A stretch of 64,000 nt of DNA from assembly GCA_026120035.1 (NCBI GenBank), contig JALRME010000019.1, forward strand, positions 794,336-858,335, given 5' to 3'. This document shows positions 33,027-44,175 of this stretch, in pieces (within the stretch, counting starts at the first letter, position 1; the number at the start of each line of letters is the position of its first letter). Origin of the DNA: Coleophoma eucalyptorum. Taxonomy: Eukaryota; Ascomycota; Leotiomycetes; Helotiales; Dermateaceae. Both the position numbers and the translations under genes were made by a program. The notes beneath the pieces were generated by a model that was not told the DNA's origin, searched no databases, and saw nothing but the letters and a program-made list of their open reading frames with translations.

Positions 33027-34091
33027 CGTCGACACAGACAACCCGTCTTAGTTCAGTGGGAACAAAGAGAGAACTGGTCACTCTTTCGTATAAGTTATCG
33101 CGTTTCTCAGCTCTGATGGAAAGACCGGCGGTCTCGATGAGGTGATGTGCCGTGGACTGATTGTGCTCCGCACAGCGCTGAATAGGTATCGTCTTCGAGA
33201 CTTGCGTAGGAGTAGGTCCCTCCAGAACCATCAAACATGCCCGCCACGGTAGGATATCGTTGTGAATATACAGTCGCCACAAGGCGCTGAACGTCGATGA
33301 AGGAGGGGAGTCAAGAGGGCGTGGAGGGGCGATAGGATGCTTGCACTTCGGCAAAAGCTCGTTTGGGAGTAGCGCAGAGCTCCGTCATCAAACACTTGAT
33401 ACTCTCTGGTGACTCGGCCGCTTCGACATTATGCATGTTTGCCCACGACTGCGTTGTCTTTGTAGAACTTCACTTTAGTCTGAACACAAGGGATACTATA
33501 TTTAATAATAACCTAAACAATTGCCCGTCTTGAATTTAATCCAAGTGATAAAAGTGGCTATTGATATGACTTCAGTCATTCCAGGTACGACACTGTTCCC
33601 TGGCGCATAGAGACTTTGTCGTTACTACCTAGGTATAAATTAATGTCCGAAGCTGATGACCAAATTCCTGTTTCTGTACCACTTCTTCAACTTTGAGTAA
33701 CTACTACAAGCTGTTAAAAGGCCATCTTTTTCAGTATTTCACCCCTCGTGCCCAAAAAACAGAGACATGGACCGCCTTGAAGCTCCATAAAATAGACCTG
33801 AGTCTGAAAACACGCTAGCACGAACACCATGCGGCTCAAAACGTGATAGTACCGGGGTCTGATCAGTCATCCCAGAATTTTGGACCTCAAGCCTCAAGCT
33901 TTCCTGAACTTGAGCCTACCCCGACACTTCGAACATCTGCGCCCGCCTACTACCACCCTCTTACGATCAATGCTCTGGATATAGGGATAAGAGGTCAACA
34001 CCATCATTGTGCGGCGTCAATCGATCATCTTCGCACACCTCCAACCCGACCGCAGGACGCGATCGGTTTGGAAAAGCACTCCCACGCCGGT
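33027..34091. promoter_or_regulatory. Shared divergent promoter region, RNF10/Mag2 and Ubp3/USP10
   Basis: This spacer of about 1.07 kb lies between two start codons facing away from each other. Near the Ubp3 side are short upstream ATG frames: 7 codons from 33767, 5 codons from 33829 and a 4-codon frame near 33969. The Ubp3 reading frame itself stays open back to a TAG at 33816-33818 without an earlier ATG. The middle (33,430-33,700) is AT-rich. No additional gene is seen. Confidence 0.6.
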
Positions 34092-37029
34092 ATGATGAAT
34101 GGCCGTCATCTGCCGGCAGGGCAAGGCATGCAGGCAGACATGGGAAGACGAAGACCATACAATCCGAACCAACATCAACATCAGCATCAGCATCAGCAAT
34201 ATCCTCCCGTGCCGCCCATGTACAATGGCTATATGCACCCGTATAACGCGAACTACTATCCACAACAGTTACCACCGCAATATCAACCTGCGATACCACC
34301 GCACCAATATGCGCAATATCAATCATATGGAAGATCCCCCCCTCCGCCAATGCAACACCAATATGCTCCGTTGCCGCAGTATTCCAACCCACCCCCTCGA
34401 CCGCACCACTCCCCTGTTGTAGTTTCTACGCCGTACCATGCGTCACCACTCCCGCAGACGCCATCATCTAGTCAGCCAACGCAGACCTTACCTGTGCCGA
34501 TGACACCTCCTACGCCAAAGACTACAATCAGCATACCTCCTCAATCTCCCCAACCTCCGCCTCAACCTCGACCGCAGTCGCAAGCTCCAAGTCAGCCTTT
34601 CCGAGCCCCAGTAAGTTATCCGGAGCCTGTCCAAGCCTGTTGCTGATTTCACATAGCTTCCATGGCACTCGAATCCTGAATTTCCTTGGCCAGCAAGACA
34701 ACCCCGGAGGAGGAGGAAGCGAATAGCAGACCTGGAGACTGAATCACTGCAGTTACCATCGCACACTGGTGATGCAGAGACGAAAGACACTGTCTCAGAC
34801 TCAACCACACTCCCAGAATCAATTGCTGAGTCAGGGTCAGCTGCGCCTTCTGCTCCTGGCCGTCCTGAAACTCCATCGACAAACCATGCTGCGTCTGAAG
34901 AGGCAGATTCTACTAACCCCACAACCCCTTCGTCCATTCAACCACAAGCAAGTGCTTCTGAGGAATCTGCTCCAGGGGAAATAACTCCAGTACAGTCAAA
35001 GCCCCGTTCTGCCCTTGCTGCCGTACCAATCATCCCTGCCCTGCCCAAAAAAGTTGTTACACCAGAAAAACCAGCCGAAGAAGTAGTACCAGCAAAACCA
35101 GCTGAGGAAGTGAAAGAGGCGGAAGAAGCAAAAGCTGAGGCCGAAAATACACCCCAAAAAGAGACAAAACCTACATCACCTGCAAAGCCCAAGTCATGGG
35201 CTACACTTTTCAAGTCCTCGGCTGCCGCTGCCAGTACAGCCGCTGATGCTCCTGGAGTTGCCCCGGCTGGAGGGTTTGCCAAGAGGACAGAATCCTTGGC
35301 TGAAGGGCTACGATCTTATAACGTTACTTCAGCGGGACCTAAGGTCGCATTTTTGGAGCCACGAGGACTCGTTAATACAGGCAACATGTGTTATATGAAC
35401 TCTGTAAGTATCTTGAGCTAACATAATAATACGATTCCCTAACGACTACAAGGTTTTACAAGTTTTGATATTCTGTATGCCTTTCTATGATTTCTTGGAC
35501 CAGATCAGCAAAAGGGCTGTTCACAGCTTCAAGAGCGATACCCCTCTTATTGATGCAATGTGAGTGCTTCTTGATCTGCTCGAAGCCTGCCTCCTAATGG
35601 TTTTAGGATCATGTTCATGAAAGAGTACCCTATCATCGACTCTGCTGCTACTGTGGAGCAACTAAGGTTGCGACTTAAGGAGCGCGAGCTGGAACAATAT
35701 GGAGACCCTTTTACTCCTGATTTCGTTTACAATGTCATCAACAAGCTCCCCAGGTTTTCCAGCATGCGTGTAAGTCTAAGAAATTTACACCTGTACCTTC
35801 CAAGCCTTAAAATGAGTTGTCCAATCATTCTTGTACATTTCAATTTTTCAATTCGGGTTCAATGATATCTGAACAAAATCCCTCCAGTTCTTAGAATGGA
35901 TCAGTAGTATTAAAGATTCAAATCAGGGCTAACTTTTTCTTAGCGTGGCCATCAACAAGATGCAGAAGAGTTTCTTGGCTTCCTCCTCGAAGGTCTCCAC
36001 GATGAATGTGTTCAAATCATGAAGAGTGCCGGCTCTACTACAACCTCTTCGACGGCAACACCATCAAATGTGCCTTCATCACCTGTCAGTGAGCGCGGAT
36101 CTGTGACTGATTCCACGTCTGGTGATGCCAATGGATGGCTTGAAGTTGGCCCTAAGCAAAAGGCTGCCATAACACGATCGTCTGGGACCATCATTACTGG
36201 GTCACCAGTAACTAAAATCTTTGGCGGAAATCTGCGATCTGAGCTGCGAGTACCTGGATTGAAGGACTCGGTCACACTTGAACCGTATCAACCACTCCAG
36301 CTCGACATTGGCGCGTCACATGTAAACAACATCATCGATGCCCTGAAGGGACTGACCGGCTCCGAGGCTCTTCACGGAGATTTTAAATCGCCAAAAGGAC
36401 CGAACGTCACGGCTACCAAACAGGTTTTCATTGAAACATTGCCACCCGTACTGATTTTGCACCTGAAGCGTTTCCAATATGACAATGCGGGAGGCACCCA
36501 AAAAATTTGGAAGAAGGTTGGTTATCCACTTGAACTTGAAATTCCAAAGGAGGTCTTCCCACGGCAGAAGCGTAGTCAATTCACTTTAGGTGGACTCCCC
36601 AAGTATCGCTTAATTGGTGTTGTCTACCACCATGGAAAAAACGCCAGTGGTGGACATTATACGGTTGACGTGAGAAGGCAAGATGGACGTGAGTGGATCA
36701 GACTCGACGATACTGTTATTCGGCGTGTTAGGAGTGAGGAGGTTGCTGAAGGTGGCAGTGAGGAGGATGCAAAGGCTTCAGCTGCTGCTTTGGATGCTCA
36801 CAAGAAAGAATCTAATTCTTCGAGTAACATTTTCTCAAGCATTGAAGATAACGAGACTGATGGAGAGGAGGGATGGAAGCAGGTCAATGGTTCCTCAGCA
36901 GGGACTAATGGCGCGGGGAAAAAGTGGTCAAGCATTGTCAACGGTTCCAACACACCAAAGGCCAAAAACGAGAAGTTTTCTATGAAGGACAATAAGGTTG
37001 CATATCTCTTGTTCTATCAGAAGATCTAG
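34092..37029 (+). CDS. ubp3: Ubiquitin carboxyl-terminal hydrolase, Ubp3 / USP10 family
   Basis: A cysteine-protease deubiquitinase. Five exons (34092-34610, 34657-35403, 35453-35559, 35607-35769, 35944-37029) join in frame to 873 residues. The first 400 residues are disordered: a His/Gln repeat, a long Pro/Gln/Tyr-rich stretch, then Glu/Ala/Lys-rich sequence. The USP fold begins at GLVNTGNMCYMNS with nucleophile Cys418. It continues with RRGHQQDAEEFLGFLLEGLHD, HLKRFQYD and ASGGHYTVDV with catalytic His750, then WIRLDD, and ends KVAYLLFYQK. The Cys-box sequence and domain order match yeast Ubp3, which works with Bre5 in ribophagy and COPII recycling, and human USP10, which removes ubiquitin from 40S proteins. 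The start is the first in-frame ATG; translation from an upstream exon cannot be excluded. Confidence 0.92.
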
Positions 37030-37703
37030 GGGCGAAGTGGTGGTCACGAAAGACGCAAAATTTTGGGGCAACGAAAACTGCACCCATTCTTCTGCATTCA
37101 TTCTCTCGACGGTCTTCGTGCTGAGCGGAAGAGTATAAGTAGATATATTTGGTGGCTGCAGACGATGGCTCTTCGAGAGCTTCATGTACATCATTCGCTT
37201 CGTCTCACGAGCATGGATCTCAAGCATGAGCAACTGGGCGCTTTGGAGGTTGGGCGTCTTGAGAAATCACTTGGACTTTATGACCTAAGGACGGAAATCT
37301 GTAAGATGTATAATACACCTGCTATTTCGCATAGCGATGCAGTTTCGAAAAATAAAAGTTATTACTTCAAGATCACAGACTACTGTAGGACCATAAATAG
37401 GGGTAAGGTATCATCAGGTTCGGATCGTGACGCAGAAAACTGCCGAGCGCATGACCATCATTGCTGGTTACTGGCCAGCGTTTCCGCCCTGACAACGCTA
37501 GACCCCGTCAATATTTGCAGGTACGCGACACTTGAGCGCAATTTTAAATGTGGACAAGAACGCCTGCCGTGCAGCTTTCCTTGGTAGATTCCAATTCCTT
37601 CTGCAATCGGGATTCTCGGTAGCCTCGGATTCCGAAAATATAAACTCAGGCAAATACAATTGGATTGCTTTCTTTACTTGGTGTGCTCAGCTTACCGCCC
37701 AAG
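37030..37703. other. Intergenic region between UBP3 and ERG4
   Basis: This is the 3' region of UBP3 and promoter of ERG4, both on the plus strand. A frame from 37063 to 37587 lacks an ATG at its start and has no recognisable content, so I do not call it a gene. Confidence 0.6.
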
Positions 37704-39558
37704 ATGTCTGAAAGATACTCGCTGCGTGCGACCCCCAAGTATGTATACTATATAAACTCCGTGCTGCTCGTCTTCCACTTTCGTCTTTTCCTTGTACTAA
37801 ATCCTCCTCGTAGAAAAACCAGACAGCCTGCTGGCTACGTGGACACTCCTGGCACCCGCCCATTATCAACACGTCGCCAACCCTCATACGTCTCTGAGAC
37901 CGACGACTCTTCCGCGAACGAGAGCAGCGCATCCACCTCTACGAACGGCACCAGTGTAGACAGCGCGCCCAAGCGACGAGTTTCGAAGCGACAGGTCAGC
38001 ATGGTTGAAAAGGCTACAACGAACAATCGGGCCAGCAATGGCGTCGCTTCTCCTGAACCAGTTGAAGCGGACAAGAAGCTCAACGGAGACATCAAGACTG
38101 TGATTGATGGATGGGAAGTTGGCACTGATCCCAAGATCGACCGGAACGGCCATTTTGACTTTGGCGGATCAATTGGTGTTTCCTGCATGATGATATGCTT
38201 TCCACTACTAATGTACTACATGTGGGCTGGTGCAACATACTACGATGGCAGATTCCCAACACCCAAGGACGGAGAAAGCTTTGTGGACTTTGTGAAGCAC
38301 ATGGGTAATTTGGTCTACAATGGTGCATTCCCTTCTTTACGCGCTTTCAAGATCTACTGGACTTTCTTTCTCTTCGAAGCATTCCTATATGTCTACGCTC
38401 CTGGTGTGTATGCTTATGGCAAACCACTTGCACATGAAGGTGGCAAGCAGATGAAGTACTATTGCTCGGCAGTCTGGTCTCTGTACATCACCATCGCTGT
38501 TATGGGCACACTTCACTTCACTGGTCTTTTCCCGCTATATACCTTAATGGATGAATTCGGGCCAATCATGTCCGTAGCTATCATTTCTGGCTTTGCTGTT
38601 TCGTTCATAGCCTATTTCTCTGCGCTTGCCAGAGGTGCCCAACACCGCATGACTGGCTATCCCATCTATGACTTCTTTATGGGTGCCGAGTTGAACCCAA
38701 GAATTGGAATCCTGGATTTCAAGATGTTCTTCGAAGTTCGCCTCCCTTGGTACATTCTTCTTGGTCTTTCTTGCGGAACTGCTGCTAGGCAGTGGGAACA
38801 ATACGGCTATGTTTCCGCAGAAGTTGGACTTTTGGTCATGGCTCACTTCCTATACGCAAATGCTTGCTCTAAGGGCGAGGAGTGTATTGTAACCACTTGG
38901 TAGGTTCTCATCATTGTTGACTGGAACGACTATTAACTTGATCTAGGGACATGTACTATGAGAAGTGGGGATTCATGTTGATCTTTTGGAATTTGGCTGG
39001 AGTTCCTCTATCATATTGTCATTGCACCATTTACCTTGCCAACCACCCACCTTCCACGTACAAGTGGAATCCTTACTTCATGACTGCTCTCTATATCGCG
39101 TATCTTTTCATGTATTGGGTCTGGGATACCACCAACTCTCAAAAGAACCGTTTCCGCGCCCAAGAACGTGGAACTTTGGTACAGCGAAAGACTTTCCCTC
39201 AATTGCCATGGCAAACCGTCAAGAACCCACGCTTCATCAAGACCAAGACCGGCGATTCTATCTTGGTTGATGGCTGGTATGGATATGCTAGAAAGATCCA
39301 TTACACCTGCGATGCTTTCTTTGCGATTTCTTGGGGATTGGTTACTGGCTTCAAGAGCCCCTTCCCATGGTTCTATCCATTCTTCTTCTCTTGCATGATT
39401 ATCCACCGAGCATACAGAGACATCCAGAGGTGCAAGGCGAAGTACGGGGAGAGCTGGGATGAGTATACAAGACTTGTTCCTTACCTCTTCATTCCAGTAA
39501 GTTAAGAATTTTTGCAGCTTTAGAAATGTGCTGACAGAAAACATAGTACGTCATCTAA
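37704..39558 (+). CDS. erg4: Delta(24(24(1)))-sterol reductase (Erg4)
   Basis: This enzyme catalyses the last step of ergosterol synthesis, NADPH-dependent reduction of the C24(28) double bond of ergosta-5,7,22,24(28)-tetraenol, in the ER membrane. Exons 37704-37738, 37814-38899, 38947-39496 and 39547-39558 give 560 residues. After a hydrophilic N-terminus (about 1-135) there are multiple membrane helices and the ERG4/ERG24 family signatures: [56 protein letters not shown] near the C-terminus, and the ending [20 protein letters not shown]. The last exon supplies only three residues and the stop, so it is easily missed. It differs from the related Erg24 by the Erg4-type C-terminus. Regulation by sterol factors cannot be judged from the upstream sequence. 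Confidence 0.94.
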
Positions 39559-40183
39559 ATTTCGAAAGAGTCATAAGAGTTATGAGATTCTCTGTATCCC
39601 TTTTCATTATAGGAAGTACCACCAGTCTAAAAGGTAAGAATGGGTCTGTACGATATGAATGGCGGAAGATATAAGATAGAAAACATACATATGCTGCTAC
39701 TACTTTGAAGTAGTAGCTTTTTCATTGTTGTACATGTTTTGGACAATAGAAATAGTTTAATAGGCAAAGTTTTGTGCATTCTTCTGGAGGACCTCTAGAT
39801 AATCCTCAAAGCGGATTGGTATTCGAAGAACAGAAAGAAGAATATTTAAAAGAACATCAAAAATATCAGCTTCACGGTGCTGTGAATCAATAAGAACTCG
39901 CCCTGCAAAGCCTCGGTTTGTGCCATCAAATCAAGAAGCGAAGAAGTCTTTCATGTCTAATAAATGAGCACAAATGAACAGTTAAGATGCACGCAAATCT
40001 CACACCACTTGCATCTACAGAATGGACGAGGCTGTTGGCACGTGACTGATACGCCGAAATTAATTACTGTCGGGTCGCCGAAATCCCATCAACGCGCTCG
40101 CGTCTCTCAATCCCCTCTCCATTTCCTTCTTCTTTCTCCCTCAAATCGAATCTCTGCCATCTCCCAAGATACCCCCCGCAACT
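39559..40183. other. Intergenic region between ERG4 and SPT16
   Basis: This is the ERG4 3' region and SPT16 promoter. It contains a near-perfect inverted repeat at 39696-39717 (listed separately). Nothing else is visible. Confidence 0.6.
39696..39717. repeat. Inverted repeat downstream of ERG4
   Basis: GCTACTACTT is followed two bases later by its exact complement AAGTAGTAGC. In RNA this could fold into a nine-base-pair stem with a four-base loop. It lies about 140 nt after the ERG4 stop, so probably in the 3' untranslated region or just past it. Confidence 0.7.
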
Positions 40184-43100
40184 ATGGCAGAGATCAAGAT
40201 TGATGCAAAGCTCTTCCAAGAGCGCCTCTCGCATTTCATAGCCGCATGGAAGGCTGACAAGAGAGCGGGCAACGACGCGCTGTTTAATGGCGCCTCTTCC
40301 ATCTTGGTGCTAATGGGGAAGACCGAGGAGACAGCGCAATTCCAGAAAAACAATGCTATTCATGTGGGCTTTTTCTTGTCTAGCCCGCGCAGACATGCGG
40401 AACCAAAAGGCTAACAATCTGTAGTTCTGGTTACTAGGTTATGAGTTTCCGGCAACTCTTTTCCTCTTCACGGTCGAAGCTCTTTACATCGTTACAACTG
40501 CAAAGAAAGGTGCGCTTGATTGTTGGAGGCGATAGGCATCGATATGGAATCTAACAATACACAGCAAAGCACTTAGAGCCTTTGAAGGGTGGAAAGATCC
40601 CACTGGAAGTCCTGGTACGAGGCAAAGATGCAGCAGCAAACGAAAAGCTCTTCACGAAGATTACGGACGTCATCAAATCTGCAGGCGTGAGTCATTGAAC
40701 CTTATTGTTGCCTAGATCAGTCGGAATTGACAATCATTCTGCAGAAGAAAGTTGGTGTTTTACCGAAAGATACCTCAAATGGCCCATTTATCGACGAGTG
40801 GAAGAAATCATATGGTGATATTTCCAAGGATGTTGAAGAAGTCGACGTCTCAGTAGCACTGTCTGCAGCTGCCTTGGCTGTTAAGGATGAAAATGAGCTG
40901 GTTTGTGGATACTCATATTGTTTTCGGCAGATTGACTAACAACTATAGCGAGCAATGCGAAATGCTTCCAAAGCATGTATTGCCCTCATGAACCCTTATT
41001 TCGTCGAAGAAATGTCCAACGTTCTCGACGAAGAAAAGAAGGTCAAGCATAGCGCATTGGCAAACAAAGTGGATGGCAAGCTTGACGATACCAAATTTTG
41101 GACCACAGTTGAGCTCCCCAACAAGCAGAAGATGCCATCAGATTTCGATCCGTCCCAGCTGGATTGGACCCATGGGCCTATCATAGAAAGTGGCGGAAAA
41201 TTTGATCTCAAGATGACGGCGCAAGTAGACGACGAGAATCTCCATGCTGGTGTTATTATCGGAATTTGGGGTTTGAGATACAAGTCATACTGTTCCATGA
41301 TTGCACGAACCTATTTGGTTGACCCAAATAAGTCGCAGGAAAGCAACTATAAGCTTCTCCTACAAGTCCACAGCCTTGTGATGAAGGAGATCCGAGATGG
41401 AGCAACTGTGAAAGAGATCTACTCAAAGGCTCTCCAACTAGTACGAAGCAAAAAGCCAGAGCTTGAGAAACACTTCTTGAAGAATGTCGGAGCTGGTATT
41501 GGCATTGAGACTCGGGACAGCACTTTAATCTTGAATGGTAAAAGTGCACGAAGTTTGAAGGATGGTATGACATTATGTGTCACTACCGGCTTCAGTGATA
41601 TCGAGAATCCAAATCCGCAGGACAAGAAGAGCAAGATCTACTCCTTAGTTCTTACAGACACCGTTCGTGTTACAACATCCGAGGCTGTTGTCTTCACCGG
41701 TGATGCTCCTTCTGATCTGGATGCAACCTCTTTCTTTTTCAAGGATGACGAAGAACCCGAGCCAACCCCCAAGAAAGCAAAGAAGGATTCCTCTGTAGGT
41801 GCAGTAGCTACCAAAAATATCACCAAAACCAAGCTCCGCGCTGAAAGAACTACCCAAAATGATGAGGGAGCCGAGGCTAGGAGACGCGAGCATCAGAAGG
41901 AGCTTGCTCAGAAAAAGCAAGAAGAAGGCCTTGCAAGATTTGCCGAAGCCACTGGCAATCAAAATGGAACTGCAGTTAAGAAGTTCAAGCGATTCGAATC
42001 ATACAAGAGGGACAGCCAATTCCCACCTCGAGTTAGAGATCTGGCCATTGTTATGGACCAAAAGAACTCGACAGTGGTGCTTCCGATCATGGGTCGTCCT
42101 GTGCCATTCCATATCCAGACCATCAAAAACGCAAGCAAGAGTGATGAGGGGGAATTTGCTTACTTACGCATCAACTTTCTTTCTCCTGGACAGGGTGTTG
42201 GGCGAAAGGATGACCAGCCATTCGAAGATGCTGCTGCACACTTCGTGAGAAGTTTGACATTCCGTTCTCATGATGGAGATCGCTTGCAGGATATTGCAAA
42301 TCAAATTGGTAACATGAAGCGAGATGCAGTAAAGCGCGAGCAAGAGAAGAAGGAGATGGAGGATGTTGTTGAGCAGGATAAGCTGATTGAGATCAGAAGT
42401 AGGTGATATCACTCCTTGTTAATAGTCAGTGGCTAACATATCACAGATCGTAGACCAGCTGTCATGGACAACGTCTTCATTCGTCCAGCCATGGATGGTA
42501 AGCGTGTACCTGGAAAAGTCGAAATTCACCAGAACGGTCTCAGATACCAGTCACCTTTGAATACTCAACACAGAGTAGATATTCTTTTCAGCAACGTCAA
42601 GCACCTCTTCTTCCAACCTTGTCAACACGAACTTATTGTTATCATACACGTACACCTCAAGGATCCTATTCTCATCGGCAAGAAGAAGACCAAGGATGTT
42701 CAATTCTACCGAGAAGCCACCGACATACAATTTGATGAAACTGGAAATCGAAAGCGCAAGTACAGATATGGTGATGAGGAAGAATTTGAGGCCGAACAGG
42801 AGGAACGAAGACGTCGTGCTGACCTTGATCGCCAATTTAAGGCTTTCGCTGAGAAGATTGCTGATGCTGGCAAGAATGAGAATGTCGACGTCGACGTACC
42901 TTTCCGCGAGGTTGGTTTCAACGGTGTACCTTTCAGGTCCAATGTTTTCTGCCAACCTACAACGGAGTGCTTGGTTCAACTTACAGAGCCTCCTTTCATG
43001 GTTCTAACCATCGACGAAATTGAGATTGCTCATCTAGAACGTGTGCAATTCGGTCTCAAGAATTTCGATATGGTCTTTGTCTTTAAGGACTTCCATCGAG

Positions 43101-43555
43101 CTCCATATCACATCAACACCATTCCTGTTGAATCCCTAGAGAACGTCAAAGAATGGTTAGATTCAGTCAACATTCCTTTTAGTGAAGGTCCTCTCAACCT
43201 GAACTGGCCTACAATCATGAAGACCGTCACTGCGGATACACATCAATTCTTTGTTGATGGTGGTTGGTCATTCTTGGCAGCCGAGTCAGATGATGAGGAT
43301 GCTGAAGAAGAATCAGAAGAGTCTGCCTTCGAGATGTCGGATTCGGAGCTTGCTGCTAGTGAAGAGAGCTCCGAAGAAGATTCAGACTTTGATTCAAATG
43401 CTAGCGACGACGATGGTGATGCTTCTGAGGATGATGAGGAGAGTGGTGGTGAGGACTGGGACGAGCTGGAGAAGAAAGCTAAGCGGAAGGATAGAGAGAG
43501 CGGAATGGGAAGTGACGAGGAGGAAGAAAAGCCAAAGAAGAAGAGAAAGCACTGA
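40184..43555 (+). CDS. spt16: FACT complex subunit Spt16
   Basis: A histone chaperone that, with Pob3, destabilises and rebuilds nucleosomes during transcription and replication in the nucleus. Six exons (40184-40363, 40425-40509, 40565-40686, 40745-40900, 40949-42398, 42447-43555) give 1,033 residues, close to the 1,035 of yeast Spt16. The aminopeptidase-like N-terminal domain (about 1-460) carries [15 protein letters not shown] and [13 protein letters not shown]. The dimerisation and middle PH domains follow, with [32 protein letters not shown] and [15 protein letters not shown]. The C-terminus is a long Asp/Glu/Ser-rich tail for binding H2A-H2B, ending in a Lys/Arg-rich nuclear signal. The peptidase-like domain lacks metal-binding residues, as is normal for Spt16. 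It is tandem to ERG4, with no functional link evident. Confidence 0.97.
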
Positions 43556-44175
43556 GTATAAGGTGTAAAAGACATGTACGAACAGAATAACGAGGGCGGA
43601 ACAGGTTTCTTTTGCAGCTGCTAGGCAGGCGTCCCGGGTCAGCGAAACTGGTTCACTAATAGCAAATTCGATGATTCATACGATTTCGGTTATTCAGATC
43701 TTTCATAGATTCTGGAAGGTCTTAAAGTCCTTGATACATCTGTCTAGGCCTTTGAATGAATGCGCACTACTTGTCTATGTTTATTTGATCTCCAGCTAAA
43801 GTCCTCTTGTTGTGATGTGCAATCAACAATTGACACTGGAGCAATCTACTCATGGATAAAACATCGACAGTTGTTAAAAGTACGAATTCAATGTTTAGAC
43901 CTAACTCAGAAATAGAAAACTGGACAGTATTTGTATAGTCATCTTAAATAGATATCACCCCAACAGCTCTCAATGACACTGAATCCCATCTCGTTCATAA
44001 CAGCATTTCATTGAATGCTAAATTGCTAGAAAAACCCCGTCATTGCAGCCGCAAGAGAACAGAAATAGAAAAAGAAACAGACCAATTTCGCCGAGTAACC
44101 CAATTTCCCGCCCCATGTTAAGCAAAGCAAATAAGCATACTGTACATCATCAATGATCAAGGTCCACGTTCATCG
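43556..44175. other. Convergent intergenic region
   Basis: This separates the stops of SPT16 (+) and CDC50 (-). AT-rich; no gene or structured element is noticed. Confidence 0.6.

Noticed and set aside
37063..37587. 174-codon frame between UBP3 and ERG4
   Set aside because: It begins at a TTG, lies in the expected UBP3 3' and ERG4 5' regions, and has no recognisable content.
43243..43575. 110-codon Ser-rich minus-strand frame
   Set aside because: It is the antisense shadow of the acidic tail of Spt16; GAA/GAT/GAG codons read as Ser and Phe on the other strand.
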